The translations under genes and the position numbers were made by a program. This document shows positions 9,150 through 18,168 of a stretch of DNA of 50,965 bases, one piece after another. The DNA comes from Bacteroidota bacterium (GTDB lineage Bacteria; Bacteroidota; Bacteroidia; JABDFU01). The DNA lies in assembly GCA_013286805.1 (NCBI GenBank), contig JABDEY010000007.1, forward strand, positions 1-50,965, in the 5' to 3' direction. The notes below the pieces were generated by a model. It saw only the letters and a list, made by a program, of their open reading frames with translations, had not been told where the DNA came from and searched no databases. Each line of letters begins with the position of its first letter. The first letter of the stretch is position 1.

Positions 9150-9497
9150 ATGAACATTACTCCTTATTTCAATAAAATTGAATATATCAATGCCACTGCC
9201 CAGCAAATCAAAAAAGATTTTGACTTGTTTGGAATGGAAATAAAATTCTCAGGAAGCGAAGAGAATGCATACAATGAATTGCTTTACCAGATAAGTCCCT
9301 TTATCTCCAGGCTTATTGAGAATAACTATAAAAAACTGCTCGATTTATTGTACCGGATCGATGTGAACGAAAGCAAGGTTTCCGCCCTTGTCATAAATCC
9401 TTCAACCGGAAGTCTGGCGGAGGCCATTTCTGATCTCATTATAAAAAGGGAATTGCAGAAGATAGTGATCCGGAGGAATTACAGTAGTCTTTCTTAG
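9150..9497 (+). CDS. Small conserved hypothetical protein
   Basis: 115 residues, mostly helical by composition, without signal peptide or membrane segment. A central segment, KKLLDLLYRIDVNESKV, and the C-terminal LAEAISDLIIKRELQKIVIRR resemble short cytosolic proteins that recur in Bacteroidota genomes, but no function is known to me. ATG at 9150 follows a good promoter match. The stop is 81 bp before the sucA start, and a separate -7 element lies between them, so it need not share the sucA transcript. A minus-strand frame overlapping its first codons is not credible. Confidence 0.75.
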   Translation: MNITPYFNKIEYINATAQQIKKDFDLFGMEIKFSGSEENAYNELLYQISPFISRLIENNYKKLLDLLYRIDVNESKVSALVINPSTGSLAEAISDLIIKRELQKIVIRRNYSSLS

Positions 9498-9544
9498 TAT
9501 TGTCCGGATTTCGCCGGAATCCTACCTGAATTCCTCTAAAATGT

Positions 9545-9552
9545 TAAATTTG
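9545..9552 (+). promoter_or_regulatory. -7 element TAAATTTG upstream of sucA
   Basis: Perfect TAnnTTTG match 26 bp before the sucA ATG. I could not place a convincing -33 TTG at the usual 19-21 bp spacing. Confidence 0.45.
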
Positions 9553-9578
9553 TATCCCCAAAAGCATTCACATCAGAC

Positions 9579-12311
9579 ATGGATAAATACTCCTACATAA
9601 GTAATGCCGAAATAGCTTCGGTAGATGAACTGTATCAGGCTTACATAGAGGACAATCAATCAGTAGCTCCGGATTGGAGGAAATTTTTTGAAGGATTTGA
9701 ATTCGCCCGCAGTAATTTTGAAGACAAAGAACCCGGTGCGCAGGCAGGCAGGGAAATTCCGGAAAGTGTACGTAAAGAATTCAACGTTATCAACCTGATA
9801 AATGGTTACCGTAGCAGAGGTCACCTGTTTACCAAAACGAATCCCGTCCGCGAACGCAGACATTATCTGCCAAACCTTGACATTGAGAATTTTGGTCTTG
9901 AGCCGGCCGACCTCGAAACAGTTTTTCATGCAGGGGGGCAAATCGGCATAGGCCCTTCAAAACTGAGGGACATCATTTCACATTTGAATCAGACGTATTG
10001 CCAATCTGTCGGAGCCGAATACATGTACATACGGGATCCTGTTGTCATCAAATGGTTACAGGACAAGATGGAGGGATGTAAGAATACCCCAAAATTCAGC
10101 ACGGACGAACGTAAATTGATTTTAAACAAACTAAACCACGCGGTAGCCTTCGAAAGTTTTCTGCACACGAAATTTGTCGGGCAAAAACGATTTTCGCTTG
10201 AAGGGGCAGAAACCGTCATCCCTGCCCTTGATGCCGTCTGTGAAAGAGGAGCTGAACTGGGAGTTGAGGATTTCGTCTTTGGCATGCCTCATCGCGGGCG
10301 CTTAAATGTATTGGCAAATATTCTTGAAAAAACCTATAAGGATATATTTACGGAGTTTGAAGGCCGTGTAGCTCAGGATTCAGTGTTCGACGGGGATGTC
10401 AAGTATCACCTGGGTTATTCTTCCGATAAGATAAGTCTGGGAGGCAAACCGATTCACATGAGCTTAACGCCTAATCCCTCTCACCTAGAGGCTGTGAACC
10501 CTGTAGTGGAAGGAATAGCCCGCGCTAAAATTGATAACAGGCATAACAAGGATAACAGTAAGGTATGTCCGATTCTTATGCATGGTGATGCTGCTCTGGC
10601 CGGCCAGGGTATTGTTTATGAAGTCATACAGATGTCTCAGCTGGAGGGATTTAAGACAGGAGGAACCATACATATTGTCGTCAATAACCAGATCGGTTTT
10701 ACGACAAATTACCTCGATGGCCGTTCCAGCACCTATTGTACGGATGTGGCCAAGGTTGTATTGTGTCCGGTGTTTCACGTAAACGGGGATGATGTGGAGG
10801 CGGTTGTTTATACTTCAAAACTGGCAATGGAGTTCCGCCAGACTTTCAAAAAGGATGTGTTTATTGATGTATTGTGTTACCGTAAATACGGGCACAATGA
10901 AGGAGATGAGCCAAGGTTTACCCAACCTTTGTTATACAAGGCGATTGCCGTGCATCCCAACCCCAAGGATATCTATCTGAAGCAATTGATTGGAGAAGGA
11001 ATAATAGATGCCGCCTTTGCGGAGGCCATGGAGAAAGATTTTAAAAATTTGCTGCAGGATAAGCTGGAGGAGGCAAAACGCTCAGAAAAGGCTGATATAG
11101 CTTCTTTCCTCAATGGACAATGGAAAGGCATACGCATGGCGACTGCTCAGGATTTTGAAAAGTCTCCGGATACTTCGGTAGATAAAAAATTATTCCTGGA
11201 AATTGCAGGAAAAACAACCCGGCTCCCTTCGGATAAAAAGTTCTTTAATAAAATAGAGAATATTTTTAAGGAGCGTCAGGGGATGATAGACAAAGACAAG
11301 TACGATTGGGCGATGGGTGAATTGATGGCTTATGCCACCCTGATGAACGAAGGATCGGATGTGCGTTTTAGCGGACAAGATGTAGAGCGGGGAACATTTT
11401 CTCACCGGCACGCTGTCGTAAAAGTTGAAGATTCAGAAGAAGAATATACTCCTTTGAATCGTTTTGGTGCCAAAGGGAAACTGGATATTTATAATTCCTT
11501 ATTGTCCGAGTATGCTGTTCTTGGTTTTGAGTTTGGTTATTCATTTGGGACGCCCGGAGATCTGGTGATCTGGGAAGCACAGTTTGGAGATTTTTTCAAC
11601 GGAGCGCAGATTATTATTGATCAGTTTATAACCTGTTCCGAATACAAATGGAGAAGAATGAACGGTTTGGTTATGCTGCTGCCCCATGGCTACGAAGGGC
11701 AGGGACCGGAGCATTCCAGCGGACGTATGGAACGGTTTTTACAACAATGCGGAGAAAACAATATCCAGATTGTTAACTGTACTACGCCTGCCAATCAGTT
11801 CCACGTTTTACGCAGGCAACTGAAACGTCAATTCCGTAAACCCCTGATTTGTTTCACACCTAAGAAATTATTGCGTTATCCGGCCTGTGTGTCCTCCGTA
11901 AGTGATTTTATTAGCGGAGGATTTCAGGAGGTGATGGACGATCCGAAAGCGGATGTGGTTTCCGTAAAAAAAATTGCGTTTTGCTGCGGAAAAATATATT
12001 ACGACCTGGCGGAAGGAAAAGAAAAGGCCGGAAAAACGGACGTAGCCATTATTCGCATCGAACAGCTTTATCCCTTTCCTGCAAAACAGATACAGGCGAT
12101 CGTTTCTAAATATAAAAACGCGAAGGACTATTGCTGGGTGCAGGAAGAGCCGGAGAACATGGGCGCCTGGAGTTTCATGATGCGTGTTTTTGGAAACATT
12201 CGTTTAAGATATATTGGGCGTCAGGAAAGTGCAACCCCGGCTACAGGATATGCTAAAGTTCATGCGGAACAGCAGGCAGGTATTGTGAGCAGGCTTTTTG
12301 ATAAAAATTAA
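9579..12311 (+). CDS. sucA: 2-oxoglutarate dehydrogenase E1 component
   Basis: A 910-residue thiamine-diphosphate enzyme that decarboxylates 2-oxoglutarate and transfers the succinyl group to the lipoyl arm of SucB in the TCA cycle. The N-terminal E2-binding segment (SYISNAEIASVDELYQAYIE) is present. It is followed by the E1 core with MPHRGRLNVLANI, the substrate and TPP regions LTPNPSHLEAVNPVVEG and HGDAALAGQG, and VNNQIGFTTN. The C-terminal half carries the transketolase-like domain (LLPHGYEGQGPEHSSGRME). Length and motifs are those of a full E1o. The next gene, 12 bp downstream, is its E2 partner; the E3 (lipoamide dehydrogenase) gene is not in this window. Confidence 0.97.
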   Translation: MDKYSYISNAEIASVDELYQAYIEDNQSVAPDWRKFFEGFEFARSNFEDKEPGAQAGREIPESVRKEFNVINLINGYRSRGHLFTKTNPVRERRHYLPNLDIENFGLEPADLETVFHAGGQIGIGPSKLRDIISHLNQTYCQSVGAEYMYIRDPVVIKWLQDKMEGCKNTPKFSTDERKLILNKLNHAVAFESFLHTKFVGQKRFSLEGAETVIPALDAVCERGAELGVEDFVFGMPHRGRLNVLANILEKTYKDIFTEFEGRVAQDSVFDGDVKYHLGYSSDKISLGGKPIHMSLTPNPSHLEAVNPVVEGIARAKIDNRHNKDNSKVCPILMHGDAALAGQGIVYEVIQMSQLEGFKTGGTIHIVVNNQIGFTTNYLDGRSSTYCTDVAKVVLCPVFHVNGDDVEAVVYTSKLAMEFRQTFKKDVFIDVLCYRKYGHNEGDEPRFTQPLLYKAIAVHPNPKDIYLKQLIGEGIIDAAFAEAMEKDFKNLLQDKLEEAKRSEKADIASFLNGQWKGIRMATAQDFEKSPDTSVDKKLFLEIAGKTTRLPSDKKFFNKIENIFKERQGMIDKDKYDWAMGELMAYATLMNEGSDVRFSGQDVERGTFSHRHAVVKVEDSEEEYTPLNRFGAKGKLDIYNSLLSEYAVLGFEFGYSFGTPGDLVIWEAQFGDFFNGAQIIIDQFITCSEYKWRRMNGLVMLLPHGYEGQGPEHSSGRMERFLQQCGENNIQIVNCTTPANQFHVLRRQLKRQFRKPLICFTPKKLLRYPACVSSVSDFISGGFQEVMDDPKADVVSVKKIAFCCGKIYYDLAEGKEKAGKTDVAIIRIEQLYPFPAKQIQAIVSKYKNAKDYCWVQEEPENMGAWSFMMRVFGNIRLRYIGRQESATPATGYAKVHAEQQAGIVSRLFDKN

Positions 12312-12323
12312 AATTATTTATAC

Positions 12324-13604
12324 ATGGCCATCATAGAACAAAAAGTACCAAGCCCTGGTGAATCCATAACGGAGGTGGTAATTGCCAGGTGGCTCAAAAA
12401 GGATGGAGAATTTGTTGGGAAAGATGAGGCCATAGCTGAGATTGATTCCGATAAGGCAACCCTTACACTTAATGCAGAAGAAAATGGGGCAATAAAATTG
12501 CTTGCCAAAGAAGGAGATACGGTGAAAGTAGGTCAGGTGGTGTGTTCGATTGATACGAGTATTAAAGGGGAATCAAAAAAGCCAGAGACAGGAAGCAAAA
12601 AGGCTGAAACAGAAAGCCAAAAGCCAATTGAAAAGGCTGCGAATAAAAATGAAAACAAGGAAATCCCGAAGCAGGAAATAGTAAACCTGAAACAGGAAGC
12701 CACTTACGCCAGCGGAACACCTTCTCCATCCGCTAAGAAAATGATGGATGAACAAAATATCCCCTCAGCTAAATTAAACGGGACCGGCAAAGATGGCCGG
12801 ATTACAAAAGGCGATGTTCTTGCAGCAATAAGTAATGGTTTTGATACTGCCACATTAAAACCAGAAGCAGGTTCAAGGGAAACGGAGCGAAAGAAGATGA
12901 CACCCCTGCGTAAAAAATTGGCCCAGCGTTTGGTTGCAGTTAAGAATACTACCGCCATGCTGACTACTTTTAACGAGGTGGATATGAGCGCCATTTATGC
13001 ACTGCGCACGAAATACAAAGACAAGTTTAAGGAGCAGTATGGTGTTGGTCTGGGGTTCATGAGTTTTTTTACAAAGGCTGTATGCGAAGCCTTGTACCTG
13101 TTCCCGTCAGTCAATGCAATGATAGACGGAGAAGAAATCGTTCATCACAACTATTGCGATGTAGGTATTGCAGTCAGCGCACCAAAAGGATTAGTGGTTC
13201 CCGTTTTAAAAAATGCGGAATGCTTATCCCTGGCTCAGATTGAAACAGAGATTAAGAACCTCGCCCTGAAAGCGAGAGACAATAAAATTGAGCTGAAAGA
13301 TATGGAAGGAGGAACGTTCACGATAACCAATGGCGGTGTATTCGGTTCCCTGATGTCAACACCTATTATTAATCCGCCTCAAAGTGCCATTCTCGGCATG
13401 CACAATGTGGTAGAACGGCCTATGGCAGTGAGCGGACAGGTAGTAATCCGGCCAATGATGTATGTAGCACTTTCTTATGATCACCGTATTATTGATGGGC
13501 GGGAATCCGTAGGGTTTTTAGTTAAAGTGAAAGAAATGTGTGAAAACCCTCAGAAAATGTTATTCGGAGGGAAAGATCCGAATGAGGTGTTGCTGGGATT
13601 TTAA
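12324..13604 (+). CDS. sucB: Dihydrolipoyl succinyltransferase, E2 of 2-oxoglutarate dehydrogenase
   Basis: A 426-residue E2 with domains in the usual order. A lipoyl domain occupies about residues 1-76 with the lipoylated Lys44 in DSDKAT. A Lys/Glu/Ala-rich flexible linker (about 77-125) follows, then a peripheral-subunit-binding domain (about 129-171). The catalytic acyltransferase domain ends with His387-x-x-x-Asp391-Gly. It forms the core of the complex and passes succinyl groups to CoA. It starts 12 bp after sucA and ends 2 bp before korA, indicating one operon. Confidence 0.97.
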   Translation: MAIIEQKVPSPGESITEVVIARWLKKDGEFVGKDEAIAEIDSDKATLTLNAEENGAIKLLAKEGDTVKVGQVVCSIDTSIKGESKKPETGSKKAETESQKPIEKAANKNENKEIPKQEIVNLKQEATYASGTPSPSAKKMMDEQNIPSAKLNGTGKDGRITKGDVLAAISNGFDTATLKPEAGSRETERKKMTPLRKKLAQRLVAVKNTTAMLTTFNEVDMSAIYALRTKYKDKFKEQYGVGLGFMSFFTKAVCEALYLFPSVNAMIDGEEIVHHNYCDVGIAVSAPKGLVVPVLKNAECLSLAQIETEIKNLALKARDNKIELKDMEGGTFTITNGGVFGSLMSTPIINPPQSAILGMHNVVERPMAVSGQVVIRPMMYVALSYDHRIIDGRESVGFLVKVKEMCENPQKMLFGGKDPNEVLLGF

Positions 13605-13606
13605 GT

Positions 13607-15457
13607 ATGGAAAAGACAGAAACTAAACAGAACGTAGTCATTCTTTTTGCAGGGGATAGCGGAGATGGCATTCAGCTGATTGGCGCCCAATTTACCAATA
13701 CCAATGCGCTGTTTGGAAATGATGTCAGCACTTTTCCAAATTTTCCTGCTGAGATTCGGGCCCCACAAGGTACCATTCCCGGCGTTTCAGGTTTTCAGCT
13801 GCATTTTGGAAGTGTAGCACTTTTTACACCGGGAGATATCTGTGACGTTTTGGTAGTTATGAATGCGGCAGCGCTTAAAACAGACCTCAAAAATCTGAAA
13901 AAGGGAGGAACGATTATCGTCAACACAGGAGGTTTTGGCCCTCAGAATTTAAAACTGGCCAACTATCCTGTAGAAGTCAACCCATTGCTGGATCACTCCC
14001 TGGATCAATACAGGGTCATTGAAATTGATGTCACTAAACTGACAAAGAAAGCACTGGAAGGTTCCGGTTTGGGAACCAAGGAAATTGACCGTTCAAAAAA
14101 CATGTTTGTGCTTGGTTTTATCTACTGGATGTATAACCGCAGCCTGGCCAATACCATAGATTTTATCGAACGAAAATTCAGAACTCAGCCGGAGTTTATA
14201 GAATCCAACATAAAGATTTTAAAGGCAGGATACAATTACGGAGATATTACAGAAACTCCTATGACGCGTTACGAGGTGAAAGCGGCTCCTATGCCCAAGG
14301 GAACCTATCGCAGCATTACAGGAAATCATGCTACAGCCATGGGACTTATCTCAGCGGCTAATAAAGCCGGACTAACACTTTTTTATGGCTCGTACCCGAT
14401 TACACCTGCATCAGATATATTACATGAACTGGCGAAACATAAAAATTTCGGAGTAAAGACATTTCAGGCAGAAGATGAAATTGCAGCTGTGACTTCAGCC
14501 ATTGGCGCTGCCTTTGGGGGCAGTCTCGGCGTGACGGCTTCCTCAGGACCGGGGATTGCGCTTAAAACAGAAGCAATAGGTCTGGCATTGATGCTGGAAT
14601 TACCCCTTGTCATTTGCAATGTTCAAAGAGGTGGCCCAAGTACAGGTTTACCTACCAAAACAGAGCAGGCCGATTTACTTCAGGCAGTTTACGGGCGAAA
14701 TGGGGAAGCTCCTGTGCCTGTTATTGCAGCTTATTCACCATCAGATTGCTTTTATACTGTTTATGAAGCCTGCCGCATAGCCATTGAGCACATGACCCCG
14801 GTATTCTTTTTAAGTGACGGCTTTATTGCCAACGGGTCAGAGCCCTGGCAGTTTCCGCATGCGGAGAATTTAGAAAAGATCAACGTTAAGTATGCACATA
14901 ATGAGTTAAAAGAAGGGGAGAAATTTTTGCCTTACAAACGCAATGAGAAGATGACCCGCCCCTGGGCCATTCCTGGAACCAAAGGCCTCGAACACCGCAT
15001 TGGTGGCTTGGAGAAGGAGAATGAAACAGGCAATATTTCTTACGACCCGGACAACCACGAATTTATGGTGAAACTGAGGGCCGCAAGAGTTGAAAAAATT
15101 GCAGACTTTATTCCATTGCAGACCATTGATCAGGGAAAAGACAAAGGCAAACTACTGGTGATCGGCTGGGGATCTACTTACGGAGCTATCAAAACAGCTG
15201 TGAGGGAAGCTCTTGCAGAAGAGGTAGAAGTATCCCACATACATATCAAATACCTGAACCCGCTTCCTAAAAATATCGGAGCGATCCTTGAAAATTTCGA
15301 ACAGATACTTATTCCTGAAATGAATAACGGGCAATTGATAAAAATCATCCGGGAGAAATTTTTGGTGGATGCGAAGGGTTTAAATAAGATTAAGGGAATG
15401 CCTTTTACGGCGGGGGAGATTAAGCGTAAGATAAGTGACATTATAAACGTTAAATAG
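13607..15457 (+). CDS. korA: 2-oxoglutarate:ferredoxin oxidoreductase, alpha subunit (gamma-alpha fusion)
   Basis: A 616-residue fused subunit of a 2-oxoacid:ferredoxin oxidoreductase. The gamma domain (about residues 8-190, with FAGDSGDGIQLIG) is followed by the alpha pyrimidine-binding domain (about 225-480) with the diagnostic YPITPASDI and FQAEDEIAA motifs. The C-terminal domain follows. With KorB it interconverts 2-oxoglutarate and succinyl-CoA using ferredoxin, the oxygen-sensitive and reversible alternative to SucAB. 2-oxoglutarate as substrate is inferred from family resemblance and from the sucAB neighbours; another 2-oxoacid is possible. It begins 2 bp after sucB and ends 7 bp before korB. 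Confidence 0.93.
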   Translation: MEKTETKQNVVILFAGDSGDGIQLIGAQFTNTNALFGNDVSTFPNFPAEIRAPQGTIPGVSGFQLHFGSVALFTPGDICDVLVVMNAAALKTDLKNLKKGGTIIVNTGGFGPQNLKLANYPVEVNPLLDHSLDQYRVIEIDVTKLTKKALEGSGLGTKEIDRSKNMFVLGFIYWMYNRSLANTIDFIERKFRTQPEFIESNIKILKAGYNYGDITETPMTRYEVKAAPMPKGTYRSITGNHATAMGLISAANKAGLTLFYGSYPITPASDILHELAKHKNFGVKTFQAEDEIAAVTSAIGAAFGGSLGVTASSGPGIALKTEAIGLALMLELPLVICNVQRGGPSTGLPTKTEQADLLQAVYGRNGEAPVPVIAAYSPSDCFYTVYEACRIAIEHMTPVFFLSDGFIANGSEPWQFPHAENLEKINVKYAHNELKEGEKFLPYKRNEKMTRPWAIPGTKGLEHRIGGLEKENETGNISYDPDNHEFMVKLRAARVEKIADFIPLQTIDQGKDKGKLLVIGWGSTYGAIKTAVREALAEEVEVSHIHIKYLNPLPKNIGAILENFEQILIPEMNNGQLIKIIREKFLVDAKGLNKIKGMPFTAGEIKRKISDIINVK

Positions 15458-15464
15458 ATTTTTA

Positions 15465-16490
15465 ATGAGTTCAGTTGAGATGGATAAAATGACGGCGAAG
15501 GAGCTTGTTACTGATCAGGAAGTACGCTGGTGTCCGGGTTGCGGAGATTATTCTATCCTCAAGCAGGTTCAAACAGTCATTCCTGAGTTGGGTCTTAAGC
15601 GGGAAAATATTGTTTTTATTTCGGGAATAGGCTGTTCCTCCCGATTCCCTTATTACATGGAAACCTTTGGCATGCATAGCATTCATGGCCGTGCAACAGC
15701 GATCGCCAGCGGACTGAAAGCAACCCGCCCGGACCTGAGTGTATGGATTGTTACCGGAGACGGAGATTCCCTGTCCATTGGCGGTAACCATTTGATTCAT
15801 TTACTGAGAAGAAATTTTGATGTGAATATATTACTGTTCAACAATGAAATTTACGGTTTAACGAAAGGTCAGTATTCACCGACATCTCCGGAAGGATTGG
15901 TCACTAAGTCAACTCCGGCCGGATCACTTGATCATCCATTTAACCCACTGGCGCTTTGCATGGGTGCCGATGCTACATTTGTCGCCCGCACAATGGACAG
16001 GGACCCGATTCATTTGCGGGAATTATTGAAACGGGCACATGCGCATAAAGGAACTTCCTTACTGGAGATTTATCAGAATTGTAATGTGTTCAATGACGGG
16101 GCCTTTGAAGTGTTTACTGAAAAAGCGACAAAGAAAGTAAATACACTGTTTGTCGCTCATGACAAACCATTGGTATTCGGGCAAAATCTGGAAAAGGGTA
16201 TCATTCTGGATGGCTGGACACCCCGCTTAGTGAATGTCGCGGACCATTCAATTAATGATTTGTGGATACATGATGAAAAGGATCGCCTGAAAGCGTCTAT
16301 CCTTGTTCGTTTTTTCGATGATTCAAAACATACAGATGCGTTACCACGGCCTTTTGGAGTGTTTTACCAGGAAAACAGAAATACCTACGAAGATCAGATG
16401 AGCGCTCAGGTAGCTGAGGCAATAAAAAGCAAAGGGAAAGGCAATCTGGATGAATTATTAAGCGGCCGAAGTACGTGGAAGATTAGTTAG
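15465..16490 (+). CDS. korB: 2-oxoglutarate:ferredoxin oxidoreductase, beta subunit
   Basis: A 341-residue beta subunit that binds thiamine diphosphate and a [4Fe-4S] cluster. Cluster cysteines are in WCPGCG (Cys23, Cys26) and probably GIGCSS. The TPP/Mg site is GDGDSLSIGGNH, followed by NNEIYGLTKGQYSPTS, the conserved KorB loop. Length and motifs are complete. It closes the sucA-sucB-korA-korB run. Its final codons ATT-AGT-TAG form the left arm of a palindrome whose right arm holds the stop of the convergent nadE. Confidence 0.95.
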   Translation: MSSVEMDKMTAKELVTDQEVRWCPGCGDYSILKQVQTVIPELGLKRENIVFISGIGCSSRFPYYMETFGMHSIHGRATAIASGLKATRPDLSVWIVTGDGDSLSIGGNHLIHLLRRNFDVNILLFNNEIYGLTKGQYSPTSPEGLVTKSTPAGSLDHPFNPLALCMGADATFVARTMDRDPIHLRELLKRAHAHKGTSLLEIYQNCNVFNDGAFEVFTEKATKKVNTLFVAHDKPLVFGQNLEKGIILDGWTPRLVNVADHSINDLWIHDEKDRLKASILVRFFDDSKHTDALPRPFGVFYQENRNTYEDQMSAQVAEAIKSKGKGNLDELLSGRSTWKIS

Positions 16491-16503
16491 GGCGCTAACT
16501 AAT
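16482..16503. terminator. Palindrome shared by the ends of korB and nadE
   Basis: ATTAGTTAG (16482-16490), spacer GGCG, CTAACTAAT (16495-16503): a perfect 9-bp inverted repeat. Each arm contains the last codons and TAG stop of one convergent gene. It may be a weak bidirectional terminator, although the stem is A/T-rich and no clear U tract follows. Confidence 0.6.
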
Positions 16504-17277
16504 TAATTCGGCCGGTATTAAGCACACCGGTATAGCGTGCATTTTGTGCTGATTCGCCTTGTTCAGGCGTGTGTAAATGTCAAGTACGGCTTCCTCTCTT
16601 TTTGATAACTTGCTGAAATCACCAGGGCTCGCGATAAATTTCATGGCCCATTCGAGTTCATCATACGTAGCCCCTATCTGATCCTCATCACTGCGTCCGT
16701 CTGCCCATAGACCATCAGTAGGTTTGGCATTCAGGATTTCAGCGATCACACCCAGTTCCCTGCAAAGAGCAAATACCTCAGATTTCATCAGATCCGCAAT
16801 CGGGCTCAGGTCGACTCCTCCGTCTCCGTATTTTGTAAAAAAGCCCACTCCAAAATCTTCAATTTTATTTCCGGTTCCGGCGACAAGCATTTTTTTATTG
16901 CAGGAAAATGCATAGAGTGTAAGCATACGCAAACGCGCGCGCATGTTGGCCATGGTTAACCAGTCCTGTATCTCTTTTGGTATAGTGTCCTCCAGTGTTT
17001 CGAAGGTCCGTGTAAGATCAGTTTCATGTGCAGAAACATTCGGAAATCGTTCCATCAGCCATTTGATATGCGAATGTCCCCGCTCGTACTCAGCTTTATG
17101 CTGACGTATAGGCATATTCAGACAGATGACCGGTTGACCTGTCATAGCGCATAAGGTAGAAGTAAGGGCAGAGTCAATGCCGCCGGAAATGCCAATTGCA
17201 AATCCATTTGTTTTGGCTTGCCCGTTATAGTGTGAAAGCCAGTTTACGATATGGGCAATAACGGCTTGGTGATTCAT
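16495..17277 (-). CDS. nadE: NAD+ synthase, ammonia-dependent
   Basis: A 260-residue enzyme that amidates deamido-NAD+ to NAD+ using ATP and ammonia. The PP-loop SGGIDS is at residues 31-36. FTKYGDGGVDLSPIADLMKSEV and the late DEDQIGATYDELE segment are also family features. There is no N-terminal nitrilase-type glutaminase domain, so it is the short ammonia-dependent form. It lies convergent to korB and upstream, on the same strand, sits the beta-barrel gene at 17309. gldB lies nearby; a nadE-gldB neighbourhood is familiar from gliding Bacteroidota. Confidence 0.95.
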   Translation of the reverse strand: MNHQAVIAHIVNWLSHYNGQAKTNGFAIGISGGIDSALTSTLCAMTGQPVICLNMPIRQHKAEYERGHSHIKWLMERFPNVSAHETDLTRTFETLEDTIPKEIQDWLTMANMRARLRMLTLYAFSCNKKMLVAGTGNKIEDFGVGFFTKYGDGGVDLSPIADLMKSEVFALCRELGVIAEILNAKPTDGLWADGRSDEDQIGATYDELEWAMKFIASPGDFSKLSKREEAVLDIYTRLNKANQHKMHAIPVCLIPAELIS

Positions 17278-17308
17278 GGTGAATTCCGCAATTGTCCCGG
17301 ATCCGGCT

Positions 17309-18097
17309 TTAAAACAAAATACCCACTGTCAGCGTTATGCCTTTTGTATACAGGGTAGGATTTACTGAGCCACTTGGGCCTGTCTTGCCAGAGGGAATCG
17401 CAGATATAAATCCGTTATCAAACATAAGTGACCCTGTGATGGATGTACTTCCGCTTAGATTATACTCTGCTCCGGCGCCTATCAATAAGGATTCCCGAAT
17501 GGGGTTTACATCTGCTGTCTTTGTGTCTGTTCCGCTGGTAGGATAGGAAGAAACGGAGCCGTTGCCCACTATGGCTGTTCCCGGGGCCTGAGCTACGGTC
17601 CTGGTCCAGGCAGTATTATTGCTTATTGCAAAACCGGAACCCAGTCCAAAGGCTCCATAGTACTTCATCATGCCAATAGACTTGGTCTTCATTTTAAGGA
17701 AAAGAGGTATCTGAAGGTATTGTATGCTGGCATTAGAAGAGGAAGTGTTTGCATAACTGCGTACCAAAGTGTTAGTACCGGATTTCAAACTTTGTGTGCT
17801 GTCATTCGTGCTGTATTTTACACCTGCGGCATTTACATTAAGTCCAAAGACAAAATAAATGGTCTCCGTCAACCTGTCCTCTACGTTAGCTCCATATCCA
17901 AAACCGAACTTTGCTCCGTTACTTTTACTTGCCGCATCACCGGTTGATGCCCAGTAAATTCCAGGTGTTGCCTGAAGACAAACATGGTACTTGTTATCGT
18001 TGTCCTGAGCCAGAGCAGGTGATAAACAGGCTGTAAGCAGTACAAAAGATAAGGCAGAACTTGCTGCTAAACGAATAAATGTATTTGGTCGTTGCAT
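17309..18097 (-). CDS. Outer-membrane beta-barrel protein (PorT/OMP_b-brl type)
   Basis: 262 residues with a clear signal peptide ending ...SPALAQ near residue 30. The remainder is short amphipathic beta-strands separated by Gly/Ser/Asn turns, ending TVGILF with a terminal phenylalanine, typical of eight- to ten-stranded outer-membrane barrels in Bacteroidota (PorT or OMP_b-brl family). A lipobox-like LLTAC lies inside the signal peptide but the ALAQ site fits better. The function is unknown. It is divergent from gldB (71 bp between starts). Confidence 0.75.
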   Translation of the reverse strand: MQRPNTFIRLAASSALSFVLLTACLSPALAQDNDNKYHVCLQATPGIYWASTGDAASKSNGAKFGFGYGANVEDRLTETIYFVFGLNVNAAGVKYSTNDSTQSLKSGTNTLVRSYANTSSSNASIQYLQIPLFLKMKTKSIGMMKYYGAFGLGSGFAISNNTAWTRTVAQAPGTAIVGNGSVSSYPTSGTDTKTADVNPIRESLLIGAGAEYNLSGSTSITGSLMFDNGFISAIPSGKTGPSGSVNPTLYTKGITLTVGILF

Positions 18098-18168
18098 GGG
18101 TTTAATTTTATAATTTTAGCACAATTTAACAGTTAAGAATTAGCAATAATAAGCATTTTTTTAATACG

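Noticed and set aside
8867-9157. 96-codon minus-strand frame
   Set aside because: Most of its codons lie in the 106-bp repeat and it overlaps the promoter and start of the better-supported gene at 9150; no family resemblance.
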